From NCBI GenBank assembly GCA_029262315.1, contig JAJCZP010000235.1, positions 1 to 36,490 of the forward strand: a DNA stretch of 36,490 nucleotides, given 5' to 3'. Positions 1 to 7,559 of the stretch are shown here, piece by piece. Position 1 is the first letter of the stretch. Every line of letters begins with the position of its first letter. This DNA is from Deltaproteobacteria bacterium (GTDB lineage Bacteria > Desulfobacterota > Binatia > UTPRO1). The translations under genes and the position numbers were made by a program. Under the pieces are notes generated by a model. The model did not search any database. It worked only from the letters and a program-made list of their open reading frames with translations, and was not told the DNA's origin.

Positions 1-239
1 GACGCATCGAGCGTTTGCCCGGTCTCCTCGTGGGCTTCGCGTACCGCCGCCCGCCGAGCGGCATCGAACTCGTCGGCTGCGCCGAGCCCATCGTGATCGA
101 CGTCGTCGACCCGTCCGCCCGGAAACACCCACATCCCGCCAAAAGCGATCTTCGAGTTCTTCCGGAGGAGCAACGTCTCGAGCCCGTCGGGTCGGTCGCG
201 GAGAAGCACTACCGTGGCGGCACGCCGCATCTCGCTCAT
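1..239 (-). CDS. NUDIX hydrolase, N-terminal part (runs off left edge)
   Basis: Reading leftward from the ATG at 239 gives about 79 residues without a stop before the window edge. The N-terminus (MSEMRRAATVVLLRD) is a typical NUDIX first strand. It is followed by LLLRKN, then FGGMWVFPGGRVD, and a helix with REAHEETG, the REUXEEXGU core of the NUDIX box. There are about 20 residues between the GG and the REAHEETG helix, as in the CoA/ADP-ribose-type NUDIX proteins that carry an insertion here. Family members hydrolyse nucleoside diphosphates linked to another moiety, using Mg2+ held by the box glutamates. The substrate cannot be told from this fragment. The gene diverges from the plus-strand genes starting at 353/475. 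Family assignment is firm; the C-terminal part is outside the window. Confidence 0.85.
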   Translation of the reverse strand, partial: MSEMRRAATVVLLRDRPDGLETLLLRKNSKIAFGGMWVFPGGRVDDVDHDGLGAADEFDAARRAAVREAHEETGQTLDA

Positions 240-352
240 GGACTCTGCATAGCGCGTCGGTCCCTTTCTCGACAGTCCACGGGCACTCCGCCGCGGACGA
301 CCCCGCGCCGGTCGTGCATCGCCCGCGGCCGCCCCTTGGATCAGCAGGACGC

Positions 353-469
353 ATGCGCTACGGACCGTCCATGGCCAGCGTCGATCTTTTCGTCAAGGAG
401 CGCTACCAACCCGCCGAAGAGCCTACCTACTTCGACCGGTGGGAGCGCACGGCCCCACCCGCGATCTGA
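353..469 (+). CDS. possible 38-aa small protein upstream of the ATC-hydrolase gene
   Basis: An ATG at 353 opens a 38-codon frame ending at TGA 467-469, five bases before the ATG at 475 of the next gene. The peptide begins MRYGPSMASVDLFVKERYQP and ends in a charged, aromatic-rich tail (YFDRWERTAPPAI). A weak AGGAC element lies a few bases upstream of the start. I recognise no family. The tight spacing to the following start suggests translational coupling or a leader peptide, but chance cannot be excluded at this length in GC-rich DNA. Confidence 0.3.
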   Translation: MRYGPSMASVDLFVKERYQPAEEPTYFDRWERTAPPAI

Positions 470-474
470 GCGCC

Positions 475-1206
475 ATGTCCGAACACAACTACTACGCACG
501 CCGCCGCCGGCCCTTGCTGCGCAGCTTCGACTGGTTCGCACGCCACGCCGCGCCGCGGATCGCCGTGCGCACGGATGCCGCCACAGCCACCGCCATCCTC
601 GCCGACGCCCGCAGCCGATTCGAAGATGTGCTCCCCGAGCTGCCGTACATCGGAGGCTTCCGCAACATCTTCACGCCGGTCATCCTGGTCAACGGTTGGA
701 TCGTGGCCCTCCATCGCGCCATGCACGCCCGCGGCAAATCCCCCGCCGATGTCACTGCCGTCTGTGCCGCGGTGTCGGACGACGTCTTCCAGTCGGCTCC
801 CGCCCGGGTGCTCGGGTTTGTCGGTCGCCTCGCATTCACCGGACCGATGCGCGCACTCTTGCGCCAGCAGGCGGCCCGTTCGCAGCGCCGTCTGTATGCT
901 GCGGACTTCGTCTATCGCTTTCGCGAGACCGATGATGGCGAGATGACACTCGTCTTCGACGAGTGCGCGGTCAACAAGTTCTACGAGGCGCAGCACGTCG
1001 AGGAGCTGAAGCCGTACTGCAATTTCTTCGATGTCACGTACAGCCGACTCATGGGCATGGGGTGCGACGCCACCGAGACGATCGGCCTCGGCTGCCAGCA
1101 ATGCAGCCTGCGCTACAAGCACGGCCGCGCCACGCCCATCCCAGCCACGCTCCAGGGCATTCTTCCACGCACGTCCGCCCCGTCGAAGCCACGCCCGTCG
1201 CCATAA
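475..1206 (+). CDS. L-2-amino-thiazoline-4-carboxylic acid hydrolase family protein
   Basis: The 243-residue product has the C-terminal signature of the ATC-hydrolase family (Pfam ATC_hydrolase): an ECAVNKFY segment, a PYCNFFD motif, and a TIGLGCQQCSLRY stretch with paired cysteines. The founding members open the thiazoline ring of L-2-amino-thiazoline-4-carboxylate to N-carbamoyl-cysteine during cysteine production. Most relatives are uncharacterised, so the substrate is unproven here. I chose the ATG at 475 (MSEHNYYARRR) because the in-frame GTG at 439 adds twelve residues that overlap the small upstream ORF. No signal peptide or membrane segment is seen, so the protein is probably cytosolic. 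It converges with the secreted protein gene ending at 1242. Confidence 0.75.
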   Translation: MSEHNYYARRRRPLLRSFDWFARHAAPRIAVRTDAATATAILADARSRFEDVLPELPYIGGFRNIFTPVILVNGWIVALHRAMHARGKSPADVTAVCAAVSDDVFQSAPARVLGFVGRLAFTGPMRALLRQQAARSQRRLYAADFVYRFRETDDGEMTLVFDECAVNKFYEAQHVEELKPYCNFFDVTYSRLMGMGCDATETIGLGCQQCSLRYKHGRATPIPATLQGILPRTSAPSKPRPSP

Positions 1207-1241
1207 ACCCACGGCGCCGGGCACCGCACGCGATCCGCACG

Positions 1242-3575
1242 CTACTCGACGTCGAGCGGCGGCAACCGTTGGCCGACGGCGAACGTCCCGATGGCCTGCC
1301 CGAAGAGACCGAACACGCTCGCGCCACTCGGAGGGATCATCTGGAACTCGACCCGGCCGGGCTCGGTGAGCGCCACGTCGCCCGCCAGCCCCGCGAGGTC
1401 GTGAAGCGTCACGCCACCAACAATGGTCGTGCCATCGCCCAGCAAGAGCGTGCCACTCCGATCGATGATCTTGACGGTGACGAACTGACTCGCCGGCTTG
1501 ACGGTAAAGCGCGCCGCGCCGCCAGGGCCGACGGGCGCGGCGTAGTCATCGAACAATGAGGCGAAGATCAACCGGTTACCATCGTCGAGGGCCGGCGAGA
1601 GCGTCTCGGGATTGAAGTAGACCGGGACGGTCAGCGTCGGCGATTCGGAGCCCGAGGCGCGCGGCGACATCGGCGGGGTCACCGTCTGGTACGCGATCGT
1701 CGCCCCGTCGACGACCGTGGTTGCACCCGGCGCTGGCGCAACGCGGACGCCCGTCGCGTCCACCGCAAGCCGTCCGAAGGGATTCTGGCCGAACCCGGCG
1801 CCAAGAACCAGATTGACGATCGTAAAGCCACCCGTCAGTGGCTCCGCGTGCAGGACCGGCGTGTGATCCGACTCGCTCACGATCGGCGTCACGATGGCGA
1901 GTCCAACGTTTCCGGAGACACCCGAAAAACCGCCGGTCGGGTCGATCACCCGCACGCCACCCGCGGGAATCGTGAGCGTGTCCTCCGCCAGGCGCGCGGT
2001 GAGAGGCTGGGCGTGAAACACGATCTCCGCGACCACAGCCTCCGCATTCGGATTGCCGACGAGAAGAAACGTCGTGCGGTTCTCGCGCGCATCGTACGGA
2101 AACAACAGCTGATCGCCAACGCGTGACGGTTCGTTCAGGTTGCTCGCCGGGAGACTCGCCGGCACCAGCCCCGGCAGCCGCTGCCCCACCGCGAACGTCC
2201 CCAGCGCCTGGCCGAAGAGTCCGAAAACGCCGTCCCCGGGCTGCGGCGGTTCGCTCAGGGTCAACTCGACACGCCCGGGCCGATCCAACTCTGCGGCGCC
2301 GGCAAGCCCCTGTAACGAATCGAGGTACACCCCCGAGACGAGCACCGGCTGATCGGTAACCACCGCGGCACCAGCATCGTCGAAAAAGTCGGCCGTGATC
2401 GCGCGGGCACGCGGCTCCAGAGTAAACCGTGCCGCGCCGCCCGGACCGACCGGTGCGTCGTAGGTCTCGGTAAACGCGGCCAGCAGCAGACGGTTCCCGT
2501 CCTGCTCGACGGGCGCCAGCGCTGTCGGATCGAAGTAGGCCGGCACGACGAGTGCCGGACTCGTCAGCCCGGGCTGGATGGCCTGAAAACGTATCCGGTC
2601 CCCGTCGACGATGGCGCCGGGGGCCGCACGGGGGATGTCCGGGCGGGTACCGGGCCCACGACTCACCGCGAGCCGCCCAAACGGGTTCTGACCGAAGCCC
2701 GCGCCGAGCGCCAAATTCGCGATCGTATACCCCCCCACCAAGGGCCGTGGCGGCACGATGGGCCGATGATCGGCCGCATCAACAATTGGGGTCACTGTCA
2801 CCAGGCCCGCATTCCCACTGACACCACCGACCGTCGTTGGATCGATCACCGTCGCGCCTGCACCATCGAGCAGGATCGTATCCTCCGCGAGGCGGGTCGT
2901 CAGCGACTGGCTGTAGAACACGACCTCGACCAACACGGCATCCGCGCTTGGATTGCCGATCGTCAGGAAGGTGGTTCTCCCCGGACGCGCGTCGAAGAAA
3001 AAGAGCAGCTGATCGCCGACCGTGCCGGCCTCGGAAACCTTTGATGACACCAACCCACCGCACGCGTTCGCACCGCCGTTGGTGAGCGGCACGGGCACGA
3101 AGTCGACGCTATCGTCACCCGAGTCGACACTGTCGGGGCAGCGCGCGAGCGCGAACGAGGGCGCACCCGGTGGATCGATGAACGCATCGGAGGTACCCCC
3201 GTACACGGCGGATACCGCGATCTCGTCGGCGGGCGTGATCATGCGAATCTCCGCGCCAGCATCGGGCAGGATGTCGTTTCGCGGAAACCGGAAATTGCAG
3301 GGCAGCGGGCCGCCGAAGTTGCCACAGATGACGAAATACTCGCCAGGCTGGACGAGCGTCGGCGGGAAATTCCCACGAACGCCGGGCACGATCTCGAGAT
3401 CCCAGTCGCTCAGACTCTGCGGCTCGTCGGTGACGTTCCGGATCTCGATGACCTCGAAGTTGTCGTCGGCGTCCTGGTCGTAGTCGATCTCGTTGATCAC
3501 GAACTGCCCAGACGCACTCCCCGGCACCAAGAGCCCAGCCAGCAACACCATCAGTAGCCAACTACGTAGTGGCAT
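1242..3575 (-). CDS. secreted lamin-tail-domain protein with internal ~290-aa duplication
   Basis: The start at 3575 (MPLRSWLLMVLLAG) gives a clear signal peptide ending near ASG|Q; a GTG-like extension to 3593 adds six residues without benefit. A lamin-tail-like domain follows (VINEIDYDQD, FEVIEIRN, LSDWDLEI, GEYFVICG), a beta fold found in bacterial surface proteins. The rest of the protein is two copies of one ~290-residue unit. Each copy starts with VGDQLLF..DAR, contains R-TTFL..GNP.A and LGAGFGQNPFGRLAV, and ends in VFGLFGQA.GTFAVGQRLP. The units match no family I know. The predicted location is the cell surface or outside the cell. It lies between the ATC-hydrolase gene (convergent) and a remnant-filled gap. 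Function unknown; probably adhesion or surface layer. Confidence 0.8.
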   Translation of the reverse strand: MPLRSWLLMVLLAGLLVPGSASGQFVINEIDYDQDADDNFEVIEIRNVTDEPQSLSDWDLEIVPGVRGNFPPTLVQPGEYFVICGNFGGPLPCNFRFPRNDILPDAGAEIRMITPADEIAVSAVYGGTSDAFIDPPGAPSFALARCPDSVDSGDDSVDFVPVPLTNGGANACGGLVSSKVSEAGTVGDQLLFFFDARPGRTTFLTIGNPSADAVLVEVVFYSQSLTTRLAEDTILLDGAGATVIDPTTVGGVSGNAGLVTVTPIVDAADHRPIVPPRPLVGGYTIANLALGAGFGQNPFGRLAVSRGPGTRPDIPRAAPGAIVDGDRIRFQAIQPGLTSPALVVPAYFDPTALAPVEQDGNRLLLAAFTETYDAPVGPGGAARFTLEPRARAITADFFDDAGAAVVTDQPVLVSGVYLDSLQGLAGAAELDRPGRVELTLSEPPQPGDGVFGLFGQALGTFAVGQRLPGLVPASLPASNLNEPSRVGDQLLFPYDARENRTTFLLVGNPNAEAVVAEIVFHAQPLTARLAEDTLTIPAGGVRVIDPTGGFSGVSGNVGLAIVTPIVSESDHTPVLHAEPLTGGFTIVNLVLGAGFGQNPFGRLAVDATGVRVAPAPGATTVVDGATIAYQTVTPPMSPRASGSESPTLTVPVYFNPETLSPALDDGNRLIFASLFDDYAAPVGPGGAARFTVKPASQFVTVKIIDRSGTLLLGDGTTIVGGVTLHDLAGLAGDVALTEPGRVEFQMIPPSGASVFGLFGQAIGTFAVGQRLPPLDVE
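1245..2132 (-). repeat. second copy of the ~290-aa unit in the lamin-tail protein
   Basis: This copy encodes the C-terminal unit from RVGDQLLFPYDAR to GTFAVGQRLPPL. It aligns end to end with the copy at 2166-3041, with conserved LAEDT, SGN.GL..VTPIV and NPFGRLAV blocks. Confidence 0.8.
2166..3041 (-). repeat. first copy of the ~290-aa unit in the lamin-tail protein
   Basis: This copy encodes the unit from about SKVSEAGTVGDQLLFFFDAR to GTFAVGQRLPGL, directly after the lamin-tail-like domain. A linker of about eleven codons separates it from the next copy. The copies differ at many positions, so the duplication is old. Confidence 0.8.
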
Positions 3576-3647
3576 CCCCTCGCCCCCCCACAATCCTCAT
3601 AGTGGACGCGCCGGAGAGGGCGCAACTCCATTCGGGATCGCGGGCCC

Positions 3648-3809
3648 GCGACAGCGCTCGGGACCACGTACGCGGTCTGGGCCGGAATCGGCGCGGTAGG
3701 CACGGTCGCCGCGGGAATTGCACTCTACGGGGAGGCGGCAACGGTCGCGCGTCTCGGCGGCGTCACGCTCATCGTCGGCGGCATCGCGACGCTCCGGCTC
3801 GCCGAGTAG
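3648..3809 (+). pseudogene. C-terminal remnant of a small multidrug resistance (SMR/SugE-type) transporter gene
   Basis: The frame ending at TAG 3807-3809 encodes ATALGTTYAVWAGIGAVGT followed by a hydrophobic helix, an LYGE motif and ALIVxGI-like residues ending in LRLAE. This is the end of TM3 and all of TM4 of an SMR/EmrE-SugE family protein; GTTYAVWAGIGAVGT is the family signature. Family members are about 105 residues long. Here roughly the first half is absent: an in-frame TAG sits at 3600-3602, and the DNA beyond it is the start of the divergent lamin-tail gene. No start codon or N-terminal homology is visible in any frame, so this is a truncated gene. Confidence 0.75.
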
Positions 3810-3820
3810 GCGAGAGGCAA

Positions 3821-3845
3821 GGACGACGCCAGTGTGGCGTCGTCC
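3821..3845. terminator. perfect 10-bp hairpin downstream of the SMR remnant
   Basis: GGACGACGCC (3821-3830) pairs perfectly with GGCGTCGTCC (3836-3845) across a 5-base loop, 12 bases after the SMR remnant's stop codon. No T-run follows. It may be the old terminator of that gene, and it is also the first of three related palindromes in this gap. Confidence 0.5.
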
Positions 3846-4048
3846 CTGCTACGCATGGTCGGTGTGAGCGAAGGGGCTCGAGGCAGAGGCGGGAGAGAGC
3901 GGAGGCAGAGGCGAGGGGACGCGAGGCAGCGGCGGGAGGGAGCGAGACGACGCCGAGCGTGCGGCGTCCCGTGCGGGGTCGGGGCAAGTGGAGGTGCTCG
4001 AGGAAGAAGAGAGCAAGAGGACGGAGACGACGCCAAGCGCGCGTCGTT
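3821..4048. repeat. three related ACGACGC-type palindromes in purine-rich DNA
   Basis: Inverted repeats occur at 3821-3845, 3946-3968 and 4026-4048. All contain GACGACGCC or ACGACGC followed by a 5-8 base loop and its complement. The spacers between them, and the stretch up to about 4130, are unusually rich in G and A on the plus strand. Frames here translate only to Arg/Gly/Glu-rich low-complexity peptides and look non-coding. The arrangement resembles REP-type extragenic palindromes. Confidence 0.5.
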
Positions 4049-4138
4049 CCTGTTCAGGGAGTGGCGGAAGAGGAAGTGCTTTCGGGGGAGGAAGAGGAAC
4101 GGGACTCGTGAGCAGAGGTGGAGGAGCCGCGTGGATCA

Positions 4139-4166
4139 GTCGCGCTGCGCGGCACCGCAGCGCGAC
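4139..4166 (-). terminator. 11-bp hairpin downstream of the pilin gene
   Basis: GTCGCGCTGCG (4139-4149) pairs perfectly with CGCAGCGCGAC (4156-4166) across six bases, 14 bases beyond the pilin stop codon. The position fits transcription termination of the minus-strand pilin gene, although no U-tract follows. Confidence 0.5.
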
Positions 4167-4179
4167 CACGGCTTCACCC

Positions 4180-4560
4180 TCAGACCTCGCTCAAGTGCGA
4201 CTCACCGGGGGCAGGGTCACTGACCCACACGTAGCTGCGGGTCGCGTCCGGATGCGAAGCCTGCACCCGAAAGGACGTCTCGAGATCCCCCGTGTTACCG
4301 GCACTGACCTCGATAAGAACGTCGTCGACCACGATGCCGTCGATCTCGTCGGCGTCGGACGCGTAGCTCAGGTGGCTGCTGTAGTACGCCTCCTGACCGG
4401 TCGCGATCTGCCGGACGGCGCCCGCAACCTTGGCGTCAACGCCGCTCGCCTTGTAGCTCGCGTACTGCGAGATGGCGATGCCGGAGAGCACGCCGACGAT
4501 CACGGTCACCACCAACACCTCGATCAGCGAAAATCCACGGTCGTTGTTCAGCGTCATCAT
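4180..4560 (-). CDS. type IV pilin-like protein (prepilin)
   Basis: From the double ATG at 4560/4557 the product is about 126 residues. It begins with a short leader (MMTLNNDRG) and the class III prepilin signature G|FSLIEVLVV, with the glutamate at +5 and a hydrophobic helix through about residue 30. Prepilin peptidase would cut after the glycine, leaving N-terminal Phe. The rest (QEAYYSSHLSYA, YVWVSDPAPG) resembles a major-pilin or pseudopilin globular domain. There is no cysteine pair, so no disulfide-bonded D-region. The frame stays open 40 codons upstream, but that stretch is Arg/Ala-rich and not pilin-like. No pilus assembly genes lie nearby, so this is an orphan pilin locus. Confidence 0.85.
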   Translation of the reverse strand: MMTLNNDRGFSLIEVLVVTVIVGVLSGIAISQYASYKASGVDAKVAGAVRQIATGQEAYYSSHLSYASDADEIDGIVVDDVLIEVSAGNTGDLETSFRVQASHPDATRSYVWVSDPAPGESHLSEV

Positions 4561-4689
4561 GACTACTGGCTTGAGCAAGGGCGATGCCGACCGGCGCCCC
4601 AGGCTCCGCTCGGCAACTCGGCGACACGCAGCGGCCGTCGTTGCTGCACTTTCCCGACCTCGCTTTGCGCCATGACGCACGAAACCGCG

Positions 4690-4715
4690 CGCGACGTCTC
4701 AGGGGAGGCGTCGCG
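4690..4715 (-). terminator. hairpin downstream of the truncated haemoglobin gene
   Basis: CGCGACGTCTC (4690-4700) pairs with GAGGCGTCGCG (4705-4715) across a 4-base AGGG loop, with one G-T position in 11. It lies about 100 bases beyond the haemoglobin stop and upstream of the pilin gene, so it could separate the two minus-strand transcripts. No T-run is seen. Confidence 0.4.
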
Positions 4716-4817
4716 TGGTCCATCCTGCAAACCTGCACGGTTCGCGCTTTCGCATGCATCGACGCGCACCGCCGGTCGAACACCGATGCGAGACGACGTG
4801 CGACACGCGCTACGGGT

Positions 4818-5240
4818 TCAGGAGTCGCCGCGCACGGCACGTACCCGCGCGGCCGCGCCGGGCGCATCGCACTCATTGTCGCGATCGGGTGTGATCGACG
4901 AACGAAGCGCATCGGTATGCGCGAGCCACGCCTCGCGTACATCATCCGGCAGGGCATGACGCGCCATCGCATCGGCCAGCAACTTCCGCCGGCGCATGAA
5001 ATGCCCGCCGAGAATCGGATGGCGCGCGTGCACCTCGGCCAGGGGGCGACCGGTGTACGGAACGTCGGCGCCGAGCGCACGCAGCGTCAGCGCGAGTTCC
5101 TGCTCGATCAGCCGGGCTTTGTCAGACCCCTTGAACAGGAATCCGATCATGAGATCGGCGAACACCGCCTCATAGAAGTCGGTGAGCACGGCGCGAATCC
5201 GCTCGGCCCCGCCGGCCCGTTCGTAAAGTGCCTGGGTCAT
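4818..5240 (-). CDS. truncated (2/2) haemoglobin
   Basis: The 140-residue product has the truncated-globin pattern: ALYERAGGAERI at the N-terminus, VLTDFYEAVFAD with the B9-B10 Phe-Tyr pair (22-23), and a G-x-P-x-x-E/HARHP region. The proximal haem-ligand histidine lies in GGHFMRRRKLL (His80), and the C-terminus is charged. Members bind haem and act in oxygen or nitric-oxide chemistry or redox sensing in the cytosol. The length fits the family (115-140 residues). The Arg/Asp-rich last twenty residues are an extension beyond the globin fold. It diverges from the secreted protein gene starting at 5378; 137 bases separate the starts and should hold both promoters. Confidence 0.85.
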   Translation of the reverse strand: MTQALYERAGGAERIRAVLTDFYEAVFADLMIGFLFKGSDKARLIEQELALTLRALGADVPYTGRPLAEVHARHPILGGHFMRRRKLLADAMARHALPDDVREAWLAHTDALRSSITPDRDNECDAPGAAARVRAVRGDS

Positions 5241-5377
5241 CCCGCGATCTCGCTGGGCTCTCTACCACAGCCACCCCGGTGTGCCGAGTTCCGGTGCCGA
5301 AACTCCGGGGCCTTGCCGAATCCGCCCTCGACCCTCTACGATCGCCCATCGTCTGTCGCCGAACCGGAGGAATCCTC

Positions 5378-7210
5378 ATGAACGCTCGCTCCCGCGCCCA
5401 TCGCATCGCCCTTCCCTTCGTCACAGTGCTCGCCATCGTCGTCTCGGCGCTGCCCTCATATGCGCAGTGCCCGGGCGACTGCAGCGCCGAGATGCTGACG
5501 ACGCCAAAAGCAATCGAGATCTACGTCAAGAAATCGTGGAAGGAGATCGCCAAGTGCGCCAAGAAAGGCGAGCCCGCCTGTCCCACCCCCTGCCCGCTTC
5601 CCGACGGCCTGCTGAAGCCCTTCCTCCTCCCCCAGACGTGCATCGATTTCCTGGACTGCGAGCTCGCGGCTCTGGCCGAGACCGCCTACGACACGACCTG
5701 GGACGAGGTCGGGTTCTGCCCGACGGCCCTCCAGACCGCGTGCGGCAAGGCGCGGGGCAAGAACGGCGGCAAGATCGTGACCGACACGATCAAGCGACGG
5801 CGCACGAGCAAAATGGACAAGATCGCCAAAGATACCGCGAAGTGCGGCATCAAGACCGACAAGGCGGGGGCGTGTGGCGGCGTCGCGCTCTGCACGACCG
5901 CCGCCGATTGGGTACACGAGCTGACCCCCTTCTTCATGAAGAAGGGCGGCTTCCAAACGTTGCGCTTCACGACTCCGATCGCCGGTGAAGCGAAGGCAAC
6001 GCTGACGCTTTCGACAGACCTCGCGGACTGGGGGATGGTTGGCGACGAGTCCGTGGTGGTCACCATCGACGTAGACGGCGCGCCCATCGGGCAGCTCGTC
6101 CTCTTCAACGGGCACACGGCGACCGACTACCACGTCATGCTCGGTGATCTCGCCGTGGGCGATCACGAAATCGGTCTCCGCCACGACAAGAAGCTCACGC
6201 CATCCAAGAAGTCCGGCGTCATCGTCGAGACGAACGCGGTCGTCACCGTCTTGCCCCCGGGCCACGCCAGCTACGATCCCTTGCGTTTCGCGCCGATCCT
6301 CCGCGGCATCGACACCAAGCTGAACGCCATCGGCACCCATCCCGGCAATGCCGTCAGTGATGTTCCACTGCTGCAGTATGTCCGGGCCATCCCGGGCGCC
6401 GGCAAGACGACCTACCGCTATGTCATGATCTGGAGCAACGAGGATGGGGGCTTCGGCATCTTTCCCGATGTGCTGCTGACCCGGTTCGGGCGCACCACCG
6501 ACATCGAAGGCTACGTCGAGGTCGACGTCCTCGCCGGCGGTACGCTCGACGAGGTACGCTTTCGGCCCGACGAAAGCGGTAGCCTCTCGGTCTTCGCCGG
6601 CGAGTTCTTTCAGGGCACGCACCCCATCGTCAGGACGGCGACCGCCAATGGGCTGGTCGAGGACGACGGCGAGTCGGCGTTGCACTTCATCACCGCGCCG
6701 TTCGAGTTCGACGACAGCGGCGTCCCGCGTGAGCAGGGCATGGACCTCTACCCGGTCTCGTACGTGGCCATGGCCAAAGAGGTCGTCCGTGAGGGGAAGA
6801 CTGAGCCCAATCCGAACAGCCCAACCGGCAAGGTCCTGAGCGATCTCCGGAACTATCTCTTCGTCGAGTACGATATCGACGTCTCGGTCGGTGGCGACGT
6901 GCTCGCCGCCTACGCGGTCGTCGGCGGCCTCACCTACCGCTCCGACCACTTCACGGAGACGACCGGCCTCCTGCCGACCCTGCTCAGCGACGGCGTGGGC
7001 CGGACCGCCATCGAGCTGCCCTTCGGCACCGCGATCACCGACATCACCGCGTGGGGGTTCGTCGGCATCGGCACGATGTCCGGCACCCTCTTTGGGCTCG
7101 ACGGATTCATGCTCGACACCGACTTCCTTCCCGACTCCACCACGCTCTCATTCACCGGGCCACTCTTCGCCTCCGGCTTCGGGCCGATCTGGGCCGTCGC
7201 GGTGCCCTGA
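5378..7210 (+). CDS. large secreted protein of unknown function with cysteine-rich N-terminus
   Basis: A strong GGAGGAA site lies seven bases before the ATG at 5378, which decides the start although the frame is open from 5228. The 610-residue product has a signal peptide (MNARSRAHRIALPFVTVLAI, cleavage near SYA|Q). A segment to about residue 180 follows with around fifteen cysteines and many lysines (CPGDCSAEM, CPTPCPLPDG, CGGVALC). The remainder is beta-rich with few cysteines (VVVTIDVDGAPIG, YRYVMIWSNEDGG, LFVEYDIDVSVGG). I recognise no catalytic motif or named family. The cysteine-rich head resembles those of other secreted proteins in such genomes. Probably an extracellular binding or surface protein; function unknown. 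Confidence 0.8.
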   Translation: MNARSRAHRIALPFVTVLAIVVSALPSYAQCPGDCSAEMLTTPKAIEIYVKKSWKEIAKCAKKGEPACPTPCPLPDGLLKPFLLPQTCIDFLDCELAALAETAYDTTWDEVGFCPTALQTACGKARGKNGGKIVTDTIKRRRTSKMDKIAKDTAKCGIKTDKAGACGGVALCTTAADWVHELTPFFMKKGGFQTLRFTTPIAGEAKATLTLSTDLADWGMVGDESVVVTIDVDGAPIGQLVLFNGHTATDYHVMLGDLAVGDHEIGLRHDKKLTPSKKSGVIVETNAVVTVLPPGHASYDPLRFAPILRGIDTKLNAIGTHPGNAVSDVPLLQYVRAIPGAGKTTYRYVMIWSNEDGGFGIFPDVLLTRFGRTTDIEGYVEVDVLAGGTLDEVRFRPDESGSLSVFAGEFFQGTHPIVRTATANGLVEDDGESALHFITAPFEFDDSGVPREQGMDLYPVSYVAMAKEVVREGKTEPNPNSPTGKVLSDLRNYLFVEYDIDVSVGGDVLAAYAVVGGLTYRSDHFTETTGLLPTLLSDGVGRTAIELPFGTAITDITAWGFVGIGTMSGTLFGLDGFMLDTDFLPDSTTLSFTGPLFASGFGPIWAVAVP

Positions 7211-7247
7211 GGCTTGACCGCCGCGCCCAGGGCGATAGAGGAACACG

Positions 7248-7559
7248 ATGGTCGTCCGACGGTGCCTCGTGGCAATCGCGCTCGTGCTGACAGCCTGCGC
7301 CACCGGGGGCTGCCACACCATGCGCTTTCAAATCTCCCACGCTGAGGAAGCGGGGACACCGATCACCGAGACGCGCACTCGCGGCTGGTGGGGACTCGGC
7401 ACCCGCCGAACCGTCAACGTCCGCACGCGATGTCCCCACGGGGCGACCGCACTGGTCGAGCGTGCCACGGCGGGCAACGTCATGACGGCCATCTTCACAT
7501 TCGGCGCGAAGGTCCCGCACACGGTCACGTTCCACTGCCGCGCGGATAGTGGCGCATGA
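7248..7559 (+). CDS. small Bor-like lipoprotein, first of a pair
   Basis: The 103-residue protein starts at ATG 7248 behind AGAGGAA. It has a signal peptide with possible lipobox cysteines at LTAC or TGGC. The body contains RGWWGLG, a cysteine in TRCPHG, and a C-terminal TFGAKVPHTVTFHC. The pattern of a central cysteine, then a Gly-rich hydrophobic stretch, then proline and a final cysteine matches the Bor/Iss lipoprotein layout. The match is weaker than in the next gene. Bor proteins are outer-membrane lipoproteins linked to serum resistance in enterobacteria; the role here is unknown. It overlaps the next gene by four bases (ATGA), so the two are translationally coupled. Confidence 0.6.
   Translation: MVVRRCLVAIALVLTACATGGCHTMRFQISHAEEAGTPITETRTRGWWGLGTRRTVNVRTRCPHGATALVERATAGNVMTAIFTFGAKVPHTVTFHCRADSGA

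Noticed and set aside
427..1224. Long minus-strand frame opposite the ATC-hydrolase gene
   Set aside because: It lies wholly antisense to a recognisable gene, gives no family motif, and has the Arg/Gly-rich look of a shadow frame in GC-rich DNA.
3834..4223. Plus-strand frames in the purine-rich gap (Arg/Gly/Glu-rich peptides)
   Set aside because: Low-complexity translation in several frames, interrupted by palindromes, with no ribosome site or family.
5456..6949. 497-codon minus-strand frame opposite the large secreted protein
   Set aside because: The plus strand has a signal peptide and a strong ribosome site. The minus frame is an acidic, Gly/Val-rich mirror with no motifs.
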